From Planctomycetota bacterium (GTDB lineage: Bacteria > Planctomycetota > Planctomycetia > Pirellulales > Pirellulaceae): a stretch of DNA of 20,965 nucleotides. Both the position numbers and the translations under genes were made by a program. The stretch covers positions 1 through 20,965 of the forward strand of contig JAJRVM010000293.1 in NCBI GenBank assembly GCA_024277285.1, given 5' to 3'. Below, in pieces: positions 7,336 through 14,094 of this stretch (position 1 is the stretch's first letter; each line of letters opens with the position of its first letter). The notes under the pieces were generated by a model that worked only from the letters and a program-made list of their open reading frames with translations, did no database searches and was not told the origin of the DNA.

Positions 7336-7605
7336 ATGGGTAGGTCGCTGAAAAAAGGGCCGTATGTCGATTTCAAGGTATATCGCAAGGTCCAGCAACA
7401 AGTCGAATCGGGCAGTAAGAATCCGATTAAGACATGGGCTCGCGCCTGCACGATTGTCCCGGAATTCGTCGGCATTACGTTTTTGGTTCACAACGGCAAG
7501 AATCACATGAAGGTATTCGTGACTGAAGATATGGTCGGACACAAGTTGGGCGAATTCGCTCCAACACGCGTGTTCCGCGGTCACGGTGGTAAGGGAAAAC
7601 GGTAA
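7336..7605 (+). CDS. rpsS: Small subunit ribosomal protein uS19
   Basis: S19 (89 residues) works with S13 at the 30S head and contacts tRNA and the inter-subunit bridge. [12 protein letters not shown] at the start, then [43 protein letters not shown] (split here by family motifs [24 protein letters not shown]) and [10 protein letters not shown] at the end are all diagnostic. Length is normal. It lies between rplB and rplV in the conserved S10 order, with 19 nt to the rplV start. Confidence 0.97.
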   Translation: MGRSLKKGPYVDFKVYRKVQQQVESGSKNPIKTWARACTIVPEFVGITFLVHNGKNHMKVFVTEDMVGHKLGEFAPTRVFRGHGGKGKR

Positions 7606-7624
7606 CTCCTCGAGGATCAAGGTC

Positions 7625-7981
7625 ATGGCTTTTCGGGCTTCCCATCGATTCGCCCGCATCAGCGCTCGCAAGGTTCGTCCGCTCGCCGATCTGGTGCGCG
7701 GCAAGTTTGCGGACGAAGCGCTCGATGTGTTGCGGTACCAACCGCAGCGGGGCGCGCGCATGTTGGAAAAAGTGCTCAGGAGCGCGTTGGGCAGTGCCCA
7801 GGATCCGGACCAAAACGCCGGGCAAACGGTGAAGGTCGAGCATTTGGTGGTGGTCGAGGCTCGTGTTGACGACGGGCCGATGTTTAAACGGATTCGTCCG
7901 CGAGCACGGGGCATGGCATTCATGATCCGTAAGCGGTTTTCCCATATTCACGTCGCCCTGGAAGACATTAGCGAGTTGTAA
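7625..7981 (+). CDS. rplV: Large subunit ribosomal protein uL22
   Basis: L22 (118 residues) binds all six domains of 23S rRNA, and its beta-hairpin forms part of the exit-tunnel constriction. Characteristic segments are HRFARISARKVRPLADLVRG (residues 7-26), a central helix ending KVLRSALG, and the hairpin region RPRARGMAFMIRKRFSHIHV. The ATG at 7625 was chosen because it is preceded by GAGGA (7612-7616) and gives the usual start; the open frame extends upstream to 7586 without family similarity. Only 2 nt separate it from rpsC, so translation is probably coupled. Confidence 0.95.
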   Translation: MAFRASHRFARISARKVRPLADLVRGKFADEALDVLRYQPQRGARMLEKVLRSALGSAQDPDQNAGQTVKVEHLVVVEARVDDGPMFKRIRPRARGMAFMIRKRFSHIHVALEDISEL

Positions 7982-7983
7982 AC

Positions 7984-8697
7984 ATGGGTCAGAAAGTTAA
8001 TCCGATCGGCTTTCGCACAGGCGTGGTGATAGGGTGGAAGAGTCGCTGGTACGCTTCCAAGCAAGAGTTCGCCGAACTGTTGCTCGAAGACCACAAGATT
8101 CGCCGCTACATCAAGAACCACCCAAAGCGAACGCAGTATCGAAACGCGGGGATTGACCGTATCGAAGTCGAACGGACGCGCGATGAAGTGAAGGTGATTT
8201 TGCACGTGGCGCGGCCCGGCTTGATCATCGGCAAGAAGGGCCAGGAGGTCGAGCTGCTGCAGGAAGAACTGCAGAACTTGATCGGTCGGCGCGTCAATTT
8301 GAAAGTGGAAGAGGTTGGGCGAGCTGAGTTACAAGCACAGTTAGTGGCGGAGGACATCGCCCAACAATTGTCGAAGCGGTCGAGTTTTCGCCGCACGATG
8401 AAGCGGTCGATGGAACAGACCATGGATGCCGGTGCCAAGGGAATCAAGATTCAATTGGCCGGGCGACTCGGTGGCGCGGAAATGGCGCGACGCGAGAAAC
8501 AGATTTCGGGATCGATCCCCTTGAGTACGTTGCGTGCGGACATTGACTACGGTTTCACCGAAGCGATGACCGCCCAGGGACATATTGGGGTTCAGGTTTG
8601 GATTAATCGAGGCATGCACGAGGGAGACGCGTCTGATGGCTCTGATGCCGAAGCGGGTAAAACATCGAAAAAGCCAAAGAGGTCGTATAAAAGGTAA
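7984..8697 (+). CDS. rpsC: Small subunit ribosomal protein uS3
   Basis: S3 guards the mRNA entry tunnel of the 30S subunit and contributes to helicase activity. The product has 237 residues. MGQKVNPIGFRTG begins it, the KH domain shows RPGLIIGKKGQEVE (about residues 77-90), and the C-terminal domain has GRLGGAEMARREKQISGSIPL and GVQVWI. After the core comes a charged variable tail: an acidic stretch near EGDASDGSDAE, then basic KKPKRSYKR. The last 62 nt also encode the start of rplP in another frame, so the tail is constrained by both proteins. Confidence 0.97.
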   Translation: MGQKVNPIGFRTGVVIGWKSRWYASKQEFAELLLEDHKIRRYIKNHPKRTQYRNAGIDRIEVERTRDEVKVILHVARPGLIIGKKGQEVELLQEELQNLIGRRVNLKVEEVGRAELQAQLVAEDIAQQLSKRSSFRRTMKRSMEQTMDAGAKGIKIQLAGRLGGAEMARREKQISGSIPLSTLRADIDYGFTEAMTAQGHIGVQVWINRGMHEGDASDGSDAEAGKTSKKPKRSYKR

Positions 8698-9052
8698 CGC
8701 GACGCGCGGCAATCGAGTGGTCTTCGGCGAATTTGGGCTTCAAGCGCTTCAAGGCGGTTGGATCAAGGCGCGGACCATCGAGGCGGGTCGTATTGCCGCA
8801 CAGCAGTATGTGCGCGGCGAAGGTCGGCTTTATGTCCGGCTGTTTCCACACCGGTCGATTACATCGACACCGTTGGAAACGCGGATGGGCAAGGGCAAAG
8901 GCGAACCGGAGCATTGGGTAGCAACGGTCAAGCCTGGCACCGTGCTGTATGAAATCGGTGGTGTAACGGAAGAACAGGCGCGGGTCTGCTTCGCGCGATT
9001 GGCGCATAAGATGCCGATCCGCGTACGGTTCGTGCGACGATTGCCGACGTAG
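8636..9052 (+). CDS. rplP: Large subunit ribosomal protein uL16, overlapping rpsC
   Basis: L16 (138 residues) organises the A-site tRNA pocket of the 50S subunit. The MALMPKRVKHRKSQRGRIKG start is characteristic, as are GNRVVFGEFGLQAL, LFPHRSITSTPLETRMGKGKGE and the C-terminal GGVTEEQARVCFARLAHKMP. The ATG at 8636 is chosen because AGGGAG (8621-8626) lies 9 nt upstream and the conserved N-terminus must be included. The next in-frame ATG (8645) is too far from that site. The start lies 62 nt inside rpsC in the +1 frame, whereas these two genes are normally adjacent without long overlap. Confidence 0.95.
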   Translation: MALMPKRVKHRKSQRGRIKGNATRGNRVVFGEFGLQALQGGWIKARTIEAGRIAAQQYVRGEGRLYVRLFPHRSITSTPLETRMGKGKGEPEHWVATVKPGTVLYEIGGVTEEQARVCFARLAHKMPIRVRFVRRLPT

Positions 9053-9174
9053 CGGCGTGGCCGACATCGGGTTCATGGCGACATCCTGTTGATGGCGACA
9101 CCCTGTTGGACGGTTTGAGAACGAGAGTTAAATCTAACGATACCAAGCAGAAGGTTACCGTCAGGGTACCAGCT
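9053..9174 (+). other. Spacer between rplP and rpmC
   Basis: This 122-nt gap is filled largely by a tandem array of 17-nt units (9075-9108, with a degenerate further copy from about 9058). The open frame of rpmC continues back through part of it from a TTG at 9106, but that part has no L29 similarity. Confidence 0.6.
9075..9108 (+). repeat. 17-bp tandem duplication with one mismatch
   Basis: ATGGCGACATCCTGTTG (9075-9091) is followed directly by a copy differing at one base (9092-9108). A third, more degenerate relative precedes it from about 9058. The array lies in the rplP-rpmC spacer. Confidence 0.9.
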
Positions 9175-9405
9175 ATGGATAATAAAGAACTTCGTGGCAT
9201 GAGCGACGAGCAGCTTGGCTTGACGCTCCACGAAACGGTTGAAAACTTATTCCGGTTGCGCATGCAGGCTCAGACCGAACGGCTCGACGCGCCCAGCGAA
9301 CTGCGGCGGAATCGACGTTTAGTCGCCCGCATCAAGACGTTGCAACGCGAGCGTGAGATGCAGAGAGAGTCCGAAGTGCAACCCGAGGCGAAAAAAGAGA
9401 GCTAG
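9175..9405 (+). CDS. rpmC: Large subunit ribosomal protein uL29
   Basis: L29 (76 residues) is a small two-helix protein near the tunnel exit, beside L23. The pattern MDNKELRGMSDEQL, ETVENLFRLRMQAQTERL and RRLVARIKTLQRER matches the family closely. The ATG at 9175 was preferred over TTG 9106 because the alignable region starts there; the upstream part derives from a repeat array. The C-terminus has about 10 extra charged residues (EVQPEAKKES). The stop is 6 nt before the rpsQ start, so the genes are probably coupled. Confidence 0.93.
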   Translation: MDNKELRGMSDEQLGLTLHETVENLFRLRMQAQTERLDAPSELRRNRRLVARIKTLQREREMQRESEVQPEAKKES

Positions 9406-9411
9406 TCCGCC

Positions 9412-9714
9412 ATGCCTAAGAAAGTCGCCACTGGAGTGGTCGCAAGTGCGAAGAACAACAAGACGCGACGCGTCGAAATCGAACGTCGCGTAATGCACCC
9501 GAAGTACGGTAAGTACATGCGGTTGCGCACGGTTTGTTACGTGCACGATGAAAACAACGAATCTGGATTGGGCGACACGGTCGAGATTATTGAAGCGGCA
9601 CCGCGCTCGAAAACGAAACGTTGGGATTTAGTACGAGTGCTGCAAAAGAGCACGGCGGTTGACGTGGCGGCCCTACGGGCGGCCGCGAAGCAAGAAGCGG
9701 CGAAAGAAGGGTAA
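9412..9714 (+). CDS. rpsQ: Small subunit ribosomal protein uS17
   Basis: S17 is a primary 16S rRNA binder with an OB fold, needed early in 30S assembly. The core reads [48 protein letters not shown] and ETRPLSKTK-type APRSKTKRW. At 100 residues it is about 15 longer than E. coli S17, because of an Ala/Lys-rich C-terminal tail after the core ([18 protein letters not shown]). The ATG at 9412 is the natural start. rplN follows after 8 nt. Confidence 0.95.
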   Translation: MPKKVATGVVASAKNNKTRRVEIERRVMHPKYGKYMRLRTVCYVHDENNESGLGDTVEIIEAAPRSKTKRWDLVRVLQKSTAVDVAALRAAAKQEAAKEG

Positions 9715-9722
9715 GTCGAGAG

Positions 9723-10091
9723 ATGATTCAGCAAGAGACTCGATTGGCCGTCGCGGATAACACGGGCGCGAAGCAAGTGATGTGCATCAAAGTGTTGGGG
9801 GGATCGCGACGTCGATTCGCTTCGCTCGGTGATGTGATCGTTTGCAGCGTCAAGAGTGTCATTCCCGGCAGTGAAGTAAAGAAGAAAGCGGTGGTTCGCG
9901 CCGTCGTCGTCCGCTGCAAACAACCGTCACGGCGGAGTGATGGAAGTTACATTCGTTTCGACAGTAACGCCGTTGTCATTATCGACAAGGACGGCAGTCC
10001 GCGTGGGACGCGCATTTTCGGTGCGGTAGCGCGAGAACTGCGGGAGCGAAACTACATGAAAATTGTCAGCCTCGCCAGCGAGGTACTGTGA
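9723..10091 (+). CDS. rplN: Large subunit ribosomal protein uL14
   Basis: L14 (122 residues, the standard length) forms inter-subunit bridges and is the binding site for silencing factor RsfS. The start [19 protein letters not shown], then [38 protein letters not shown] and [13 protein letters not shown] are all diagnostic and well conserved. The stop codon TGA (10089-10091) overlaps the ATG of rplX by one base (TGATG), a typical translational-coupling arrangement. Confidence 0.98.
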   Translation: MIQQETRLAVADNTGAKQVMCIKVLGGSRRRFASLGDVIVCSVKSVIPGSEVKKKAVVRAVVVRCKQPSRRSDGSYIRFDSNAVVIIDKDGSPRGTRIFGAVARELRERNYMKIVSLASEVL

Positions 10092-10438
10092 TGCAAATAA
10101 AAGTAGAAGATACCGTTCTGGTTACCGCTGGGGACGATCGTGGTGTGCGGGGCAAGGTGCTCAAAGTAGACCACCAGGCGGGTAAAATTATCGTCGAAAG
10201 TGTCAACCGCGTGTACAAACACGTCCGGCGCAGTCAACGAAACCCCCAGGGCGGACGACTGTCAAAGGAAATGCCGATCCAAGTGGCGAATGCGATGTTG
10301 ATCTGTACGACGTGCGGCCAGCCGTCTCGTACTGGAGCACGCTACTTGGACGACGGCAGTAAGCAACGATATTGCAAGAAGTGCGGCGCCGCAAACGGTG
10401 AATTGGCTCCAGCTCGAAAAGCCTACGCCAAGAAGTAG
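10091..10438 (+). CDS. rplX: Large subunit ribosomal protein uL24, zinc-ribbon form
   Basis: L24 initiates 50S assembly and sits by the tunnel exit. The 115-residue product has a KOW motif region (residues 5-30, VEDTVLVTAGDDRGVRGKVL) and a C-terminal zinc ribbon with CTTC (72-75) and CKKC (95-98). This is the cysteine-containing form that many bacteria have and E. coli has lost. The ATG at 10091 overlaps the rplN stop; the GTG at 10088 is also in frame but less likely. A 65-nt spacer with a degenerate 18-nt repeat (10449-10478) follows before rplE. Confidence 0.95.
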   Translation: MQIKVEDTVLVTAGDDRGVRGKVLKVDHQAGKIIVESVNRVYKHVRRSQRNPQGGRLSKEMPIQVANAMLICTTCGQPSRTGARYLDDGSKQRYCKKCGAANGELAPARKAYAKK

Positions 10439-10503
10439 AGATTCGGTTTTGCGTGACGTGATCCGCTTGCGTGGCATGTCGCGATGGACTTGGTGAGAGA
10501 ACC

Positions 10504-11067
10504 ATGACCCCTCGGTTACAAGAAAAATACGAAAACGAAATTCTCCCGGCGCTGCGTGAAAAGCTCGGGCGAACGAATCGACTGGCATTGCCGCGGCTGC
10601 AGAAGATCGTTCTGAATATGGGTGTCGGGTCGGCCATCCAGGAGAAGAAGCACCTGGAAAGCGCCGTAGCCGCTTTGGCTCAGATTTCGGGACAACGGCC
10701 GATCATTACCAAATCCCGTAAAGCGATCGCTGGGTTTCGCTTGCGTGAGGATATGGCGATCGGTTGCAAGGTGACGCTGCGGCGAACGCGAATGTATGAA
10801 TTCCTCGATCGACTCGTTTCGCTGGCGCTGCCACGCGTGCGTGACTTTCGCGGCGTTAACCGCAATGCGTTCGACGGCCATGGCAATTACAGCCTCGGTC
10901 TGACCGAACAATTGGTCTTTCCCGAATTGAATCCGGACAAGTTTACGCGTGTCCAGGGAATGAATGTTTCCCTGGTCACGTCAACCGATAGTAATGACGA
11001 GGCGCGCGAATTGTTGCTGTTGCTGGGCATGCCGTTCCAGCATGAGGATGCGACTTCCGCCGCCTAA
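10504..11067 (+). CDS. rplE: Large subunit ribosomal protein uL5
   Basis: L5 (187 residues) binds 5S rRNA and contacts P-site tRNA through its beta-hairpin. Family segments visible are LQEKYENEILPALREKL, LQKIVLNMGVGSA, ISGQRPIITKSRKAIAGFRLRE, CKVTLRRTRMYEFLDRLVS and FRGVNRNAFDGHGNYSLGL. The ATG at 10504 gives a start like other L5 proteins, with GAGAG just upstream; an in-frame codon at 10471 would add 11 unmatched residues. The C-terminus carries a few extra residues (HEDATSAA). rpsN follows after 75 nt. Confidence 0.97.
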   Translation: MTPRLQEKYENEILPALREKLGRTNRLALPRLQKIVLNMGVGSAIQEKKHLESAVAALAQISGQRPIITKSRKAIAGFRLREDMAIGCKVTLRRTRMYEFLDRLVSLALPRVRDFRGVNRNAFDGHGNYSLGLTEQLVFPELNPDKFTRVQGMNVSLVTSTDSNDEARELLLLLGMPFQHEDATSAA

Positions 11068-11142
11068 TATGTATTGTGCGACTCCGACATGCGGATGCGT
11101 TTTCCCATTCACGATGAATTGTAAATTGAGTAGGTAGTTCAC

Positions 11143-11328
11143 GTGGCGAGCAAATCGAAGATTGCCAAGGCGAACCGGCCGCCGAAGTTCAGCAGCCGTC
11201 GCGAACGACGATGTAAGCTCTGCGGGCGGCCGCGCGCCGTTTACAGGAAATTCGGGATTTGTCGCATTTGCTTCCGCAAACTGGCGGACCAGGGACTGAT
11301 TCCCGGGGTTCGTAAAGCTAGTTGGTAA
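11143..11328 (+). CDS. rpsN: Small subunit ribosomal protein uS14, zinc type
   Basis: S14 (61 residues) belongs to the short zinc-binding type. The four ligands are visible as CKLC (24-27) and CRIC (40-43). It completes the 30S head near S3 and S10. The C-terminal signature [18 protein letters not shown] is typical. The GTG start at 11143 is inferred because it gives the usual length. rpsH starts 16 nt downstream. Being the zinc form, it would depend on zinc supply; no zinc-independent copy is in view. Confidence 0.95.
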   Translation: MASKSKIAKANRPPKFSSRRERRCKLCGRPRAVYRKFGICRICFRKLADQGLIPGVRKASW

Positions 11329-11344
11329 AGGGATCCGAACAACC

Positions 11345-11740
11345 ATGATGACCGACCCGATCGCCGATATGTTAACCCGTATCCGTAATGCGGTACGTGT
11401 CGAGCGGCCCAATGTCGAAATGCCCCTCTCCAAGGTAAAACGCGGTTTGGCCGATGTGCTGAAACGTGAAGGCTATATCTGGGATTGGTCGGAAGTAGAA
11501 TCTACGCCGACCAATCATCTCCGGATCGAGCTGAAATATGGACCCAATGGCGAGCGCGTGATCCAACGGATCCGTCGTGTTAGCAAGCCTGGGCGCCGCG
11601 TTTACAGCAAGGCACGCGACTTGCGCCCGATACTCGACGGACTTGGGATTTCGATCCTGAGCACTAGCCGGGGCGTGGTCAGTGACCGCGAGGCGCGGCA
11701 ACGGAATTTGGGTGGTGAGGTGTTGTGCGAAGTTTGGTAA
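11345..11740 (+). CDS. rpsH: Small subunit ribosomal protein uS8
   Basis: S8 (131 residues) binds the central domain of 16S rRNA and in E. coli represses the spc operon translationally. The start MMTDPIADMLTRIRNAV, then MPLSKVKRGLADVLKREGY, RVSKPGRRVYS and GLGISILSTSRGVVSDREAR are all characteristic. The ATG at 11345 is used, although the adjacent ATG at 11348 is equally possible. AAAGGGA lies about 10 nt upstream. It is followed after a 78-nt spacer by rplF. Confidence 0.97.
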   Translation: MMTDPIADMLTRIRNAVRVERPNVEMPLSKVKRGLADVLKREGYIWDWSEVESTPTNHLRIELKYGPNGERVIQRIRRVSKPGRRVYSKARDLRPILDGLGISILSTSRGVVSDREARQRNLGGEVLCEVW

Positions 11741-11780
11741 TGCTAGAGCCTCCTTGGTGATGTGTACGGCGCGGCCGACA

Positions 11781-11810
11781 CTCTGCCCGGAAATGCTCTG
11801 CGTGGGAAAG
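11781..11810 (+). repeat. Degenerate 15-nt tandem repeat before rplF
   Basis: Two adjacent 15-nt units (11781-11795 and 11796-11810), both beginning CTCTGC, agree at 11 of 15 positions by eye. They end 8 nt before the rplF start, and the second unit supplies the GGGAAAG Shine-Dalgarno-like sequence. Confidence 0.5.
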
Positions 11811-11818
11811 AAAACGCT

Positions 11819-12361
11819 ATGTCCCGGATCGGAAAAAAACCCATTGATGTGCTCGACGGAGTTAACATCTCCGTCGACGATTCGTTGGTCACCGTCGAAG
11901 GCCCGTTGGGCAAGTTGCAATACCAGTTCCGCCCCGAAGTCCAAGTTCAGATCAATGAAGCGGACAAGCAGGTGGTCGTTGCAACGACCTGTGATACGCG
12001 CGAAGCGGGTGCGTTTCATGGCTTGACTCGGTCACTGATCCAGAACATGGTCGTCGGCGTCAAGGAAGGGTACGAAAAACGGCTCGAAATCGTTGGGGTC
12101 GGATATATCGCGTCGTTGCAAGGCGATACACTCTCGTTGCGCGTCGGCTTTGCGAATGAGATTCATAAGAAGATTCCCGCCGGACTCGATGTGACCTGCC
12201 CCGATCAGACGCATGTGGTCGTCAAAGGGTGCGACAAGCAGATGGTGGGACAGTTTGCCGCCGAAGTACGTGCCATACGTAAGCCGGAACCTTACAAGGG
12301 TAAGGGCGTCCGCTATCAAGGTGAGCACGTGAAGATTAAACCGGGCAAGACGGCAACGTAA
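11819..12361 (+). CDS. rplF: Large subunit ribosomal protein uL6
   Basis: L6 (180 residues) has two related domains and lies near the sarcin-ricin loop and factor-binding site. MSRIGKKPIDV begins it, followed by VEGPLGKL, the second domain GYEKRLEIVGVGYIASLQGD, and the C-terminal signature RKPEPYKGKGVRYQGEHVKIKPGK (residues about 155-178). The ATG at 11819 gives the conserved start; the frame is open to 11762 but the 19 extra residues are unlike L6. The GGGAAAG upstream (11804-11810) is the likely ribosome site. Confidence 0.97.
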   Translation: MSRIGKKPIDVLDGVNISVDDSLVTVEGPLGKLQYQFRPEVQVQINEADKQVVVATTCDTREAGAFHGLTRSLIQNMVVGVKEGYEKRLEIVGVGYIASLQGDTLSLRVGFANEIHKKIPAGLDVTCPDQTHVVVKGCDKQMVGQFAAEVRAIRKPEPYKGKGVRYQGEHVKIKPGKTAT

Positions 12362-12438
12362 TCGAGCCCCTAAGAACAAATCATGCCAAAGGGCTGTTAG
12401 TTACCGCGGCCAAGTGTTGTCGCGGTCGAAAGCTAGCG

Positions 12439-12483
12439 TGGCCCAAAGTCACATGGCCAAGAGTTACATGGCAGAGCAAGAAC
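12439..12483 (+). repeat. Degenerate 15-nt period array before rplR
   Basis: TGGC-starting units begin at 12439, 12454 and 12469. The first two agree at 12 of 15 positions by eye; the third is more diverged. The array fills the end of the 123-nt rplF-rplR spacer and runs into the rplR start. Confidence 0.55.
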
Positions 12484-12484
12484 C

Positions 12485-12853
12485 GTGAACAAGCAAAAAA
12501 CGATTGCCAAGCAGAAACAGCGCCGCAAGTATAACGTACGGAAGCGATTGCAAGGTACTGCGGAACGCCCTCGAATGTCGGTCTTTCGCAGTGCTACGCA
12601 TATCGGTTGCCAATTGATCGATGACGCGGCGGGCACGACAGTGTTGTCGGCGAGTACCCGAGATGCCAGCCTTCGCGATCAATTGAAATACGGCGGTAAC
12701 TGTGACGCCGCGAAACAGATCGGCCAAATTGTCGCGCAACGCGCTCAAGAGGCAGGGATCAAGGCCGTTCGCTACGACCGCGGATGTTACAAATACCATG
12801 GTCGTGTCGCGGCGTTGGCCGAAGCGGCTCGTGAAGCGGGACTCGAGTTTTAA
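12485..12853 (+). CDS. rplR: Large subunit ribosomal protein uL18
   Basis: L18 (122 residues) binds 5S rRNA together with L5 and brings it to the 50S subunit. The basic N-terminus KQRRKYNVRKRLQGTAERPR, then MSVFRSATHIGCQLIDDAAG and the C-terminal YDRGCYKYHGRVAALAEAAREAGLEF are characteristic. The start is a GTG at 12485. No strong Shine-Dalgarno is visible, and the preceding DNA is a degenerate repeat array. rpsE follows after about 100 nt if its GTG at 12955 is used. Confidence 0.95.
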   Translation: MNKQKTIAKQKQRRKYNVRKRLQGTAERPRMSVFRSATHIGCQLIDDAAGTTVLSASTRDASLRDQLKYGGNCDAAKQIGQIVAQRAQEAGIKAVRYDRGCYKYHGRVAALAEAAREAGLEF

Positions 12854-12954
12854 TAGACGAGTTTATTAGTACAACTGGAACCTGACCCGTGACGGGCCGA
12901 CACACAGATCGGCCGGTGGGATCAGGCGCATCGATACTGGGAGCACGGCAAATC

Positions 12955-13440
12955 GTGGCGACAGAATCAAAACGTGGCGAATACATTGACCGAGTAGTCA
13001 AGATCAAGCGATGTGCGGCCGTCGTGAAAGGTGGTCGTCGCTTCAGTTTTGCTGCGATGGTCGTCATTGGCGATGGCAAGGGCCGCGTTGGCTGGGGCTA
13101 TGGCAAGGCCAATGAGGTCCCGTCAAGCGTCGAAAAGGCGCAAAAGCAAGCGACGCGCGAGATGGTCGAGATTCCGGTGGTGGACGATAGCATTCCGCAC
13201 CAGGTGAAGGGACGATTCAGCGCGGCTCGCGTCGTTCTCGTGCCGGCCGGGCCTGGTACGGGTATCATTGCTGGTGATGCCGTTCGTGCCGTTTGCGAAG
13301 CGGCCGGGATCAAGAATATTTTGACGAAGAGTTTTGGCAGCAACAATCCGGTGACGTTGGTCAAGGCCACCATTGATGCGCTGACACAATTGCGAACACA
13401 GCAAGACGTGGAGCGACTACGGGGAGTGTCATTGCAGTGA
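12955..13440 (+). CDS. rpsE: Small subunit ribosomal protein uS5
   Basis: S5 (161 residues from this start) shapes the mRNA entry site with S3 and S4 and affects decoding fidelity. [21 protein letters not shown] and [12 protein letters not shown] represent the S5 double-stranded RNA-binding domain. [34 protein letters not shown] is its second domain (seen as [13 protein letters not shown] and [13 protein letters not shown]). I chose the GTG at 12955, giving [14 protein letters not shown] with GGAG upstream. A GTG at 12889 would add 22 unmatched residues and cannot be excluded. The TGA stop overlaps the GTG of rplO by 4 nt, leaving no place for rpmD. Confidence 0.93.
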   Translation: MATESKRGEYIDRVVKIKRCAAVVKGGRRFSFAAMVVIGDGKGRVGWGYGKANEVPSSVEKAQKQATREMVEIPVVDDSIPHQVKGRFSAARVVLVPAGPGTGIIAGDAVRAVCEAAGIKNILTKSFGSNNPVTLVKATIDALTQLRTQQDVERLRGVSLQ

Positions 13441-14030
13441 ATATTGATGATGTCCATCGCGGAATCACGAAGTTTAAAAAGAGACGCCGTATCGGGCGCG
13501 GACCTGGTTCCGGCTTTGGCAAGACAAGTGGTCGTGGCCACAAAGGTCAAAAGTCACGTGCCGGTTGGTCTCGCAAAGCCGTCTTCCAAGGCGGTGCGAT
13601 GCCGTTGGTCCGCCGCGTTCCAAAACGCGGGTTCAACAACCGTTTCGCGCTGGTCGTGGCGACGGTCAATGTGTCCGACTTGGAAATCGCTTTTGACGCG
13701 GGTGAAGAAGTTACTCCCGAAACGTTGCGTGCCAAGTCGTTGGCTAAGTCGCGTTGGGATGTGCTCAAGATCCTCGGCAACGGCGATCTTACTAAGAGTC
13801 TGAAGGTGGCGGCACACCGTTTTAGCGAATCGGCAAAGGAAAAAATTGAAAAGGCGGGCGGCGAAATCGTCATACTGCCGGGGACCGCGCCGGTCGTGAA
13901 ACACCAAAAACGCAAAACGGCGGGCAAGCGTGCCGAAGAGAAAGGTGCAGCAGCCCAGCAGCTTGAAAAAGCAGCGACTGAGCAGAAGTCAACTGAGACA
14001 GAGAATACCGAGAACGAAGCCACCGAGTAA
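13437..14030 (+). CDS. rplO: Large subunit ribosomal protein uL15 with acidic tail
   Basis: L15 is a late-assembly 50S protein with an extended N-terminal arm. The arm is clear: [27 protein letters not shown] (residues 15-41 in pieces [18 protein letters not shown] and [10 protein letters not shown]), then [17 protein letters not shown]. The core ends near residue 152. After it come about 45 residues, first Lys-rich, then a Glu/Thr/Asn-rich tail ending in NTENEATE, so the 197-residue protein is longer than the usual 145-150. The GTG start overlaps the rpsE stop (GTGA), indicating coupled translation. Confidence 0.95.
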   Translation: MNIDDVHRGITKFKKRRRIGRGPGSGFGKTSGRGHKGQKSRAGWSRKAVFQGGAMPLVRRVPKRGFNNRFALVVATVNVSDLEIAFDAGEEVTPETLRAKSLAKSRWDVLKILGNGDLTKSLKVAAHRFSESAKEKIEKAGGEIVILPGTAPVVKHQKRKTAGKRAEEKGAAAQQLEKAATEQKSTETENTENEATE

Positions 14031-14041
14031 CGGTTTGACGG

Positions 14042-14066
14042 ACCTCCGCGAAAACGGTGGTGCTTT
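14042..14066 (+). terminator. Weak hairpin between rplO and secY
   Basis: ACCTCCG and CGGTGGT can pair with one mismatch around a short A-rich loop, followed by GCTTTTCG. The stem is imperfect and the T run is only four bases, so at best it is an attenuator between ribosomal-protein genes and secY. Confidence 0.25.
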
Positions 14067-14094
14067 TCGACACTAGCGAGGACGGATCGGCGTC

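Noticed and set aside
9075..9108. Possible CRISPR-like repeat
   Set aside because: Copies are directly adjacent without spacers, only two to three occur, and no cas gene is in view.
10088..10090. GTG at 10088 as the rplX start
   Set aside because: The adjacent ATG at 10091 overlaps the rplN stop in the common TGATG arrangement and gives the conserved L24 start.
11372..12019. 215-codon reverse frame across rpsH and rplF
   Set aside because: It spans two genuine genes antisense and has no similarity that I recognise.
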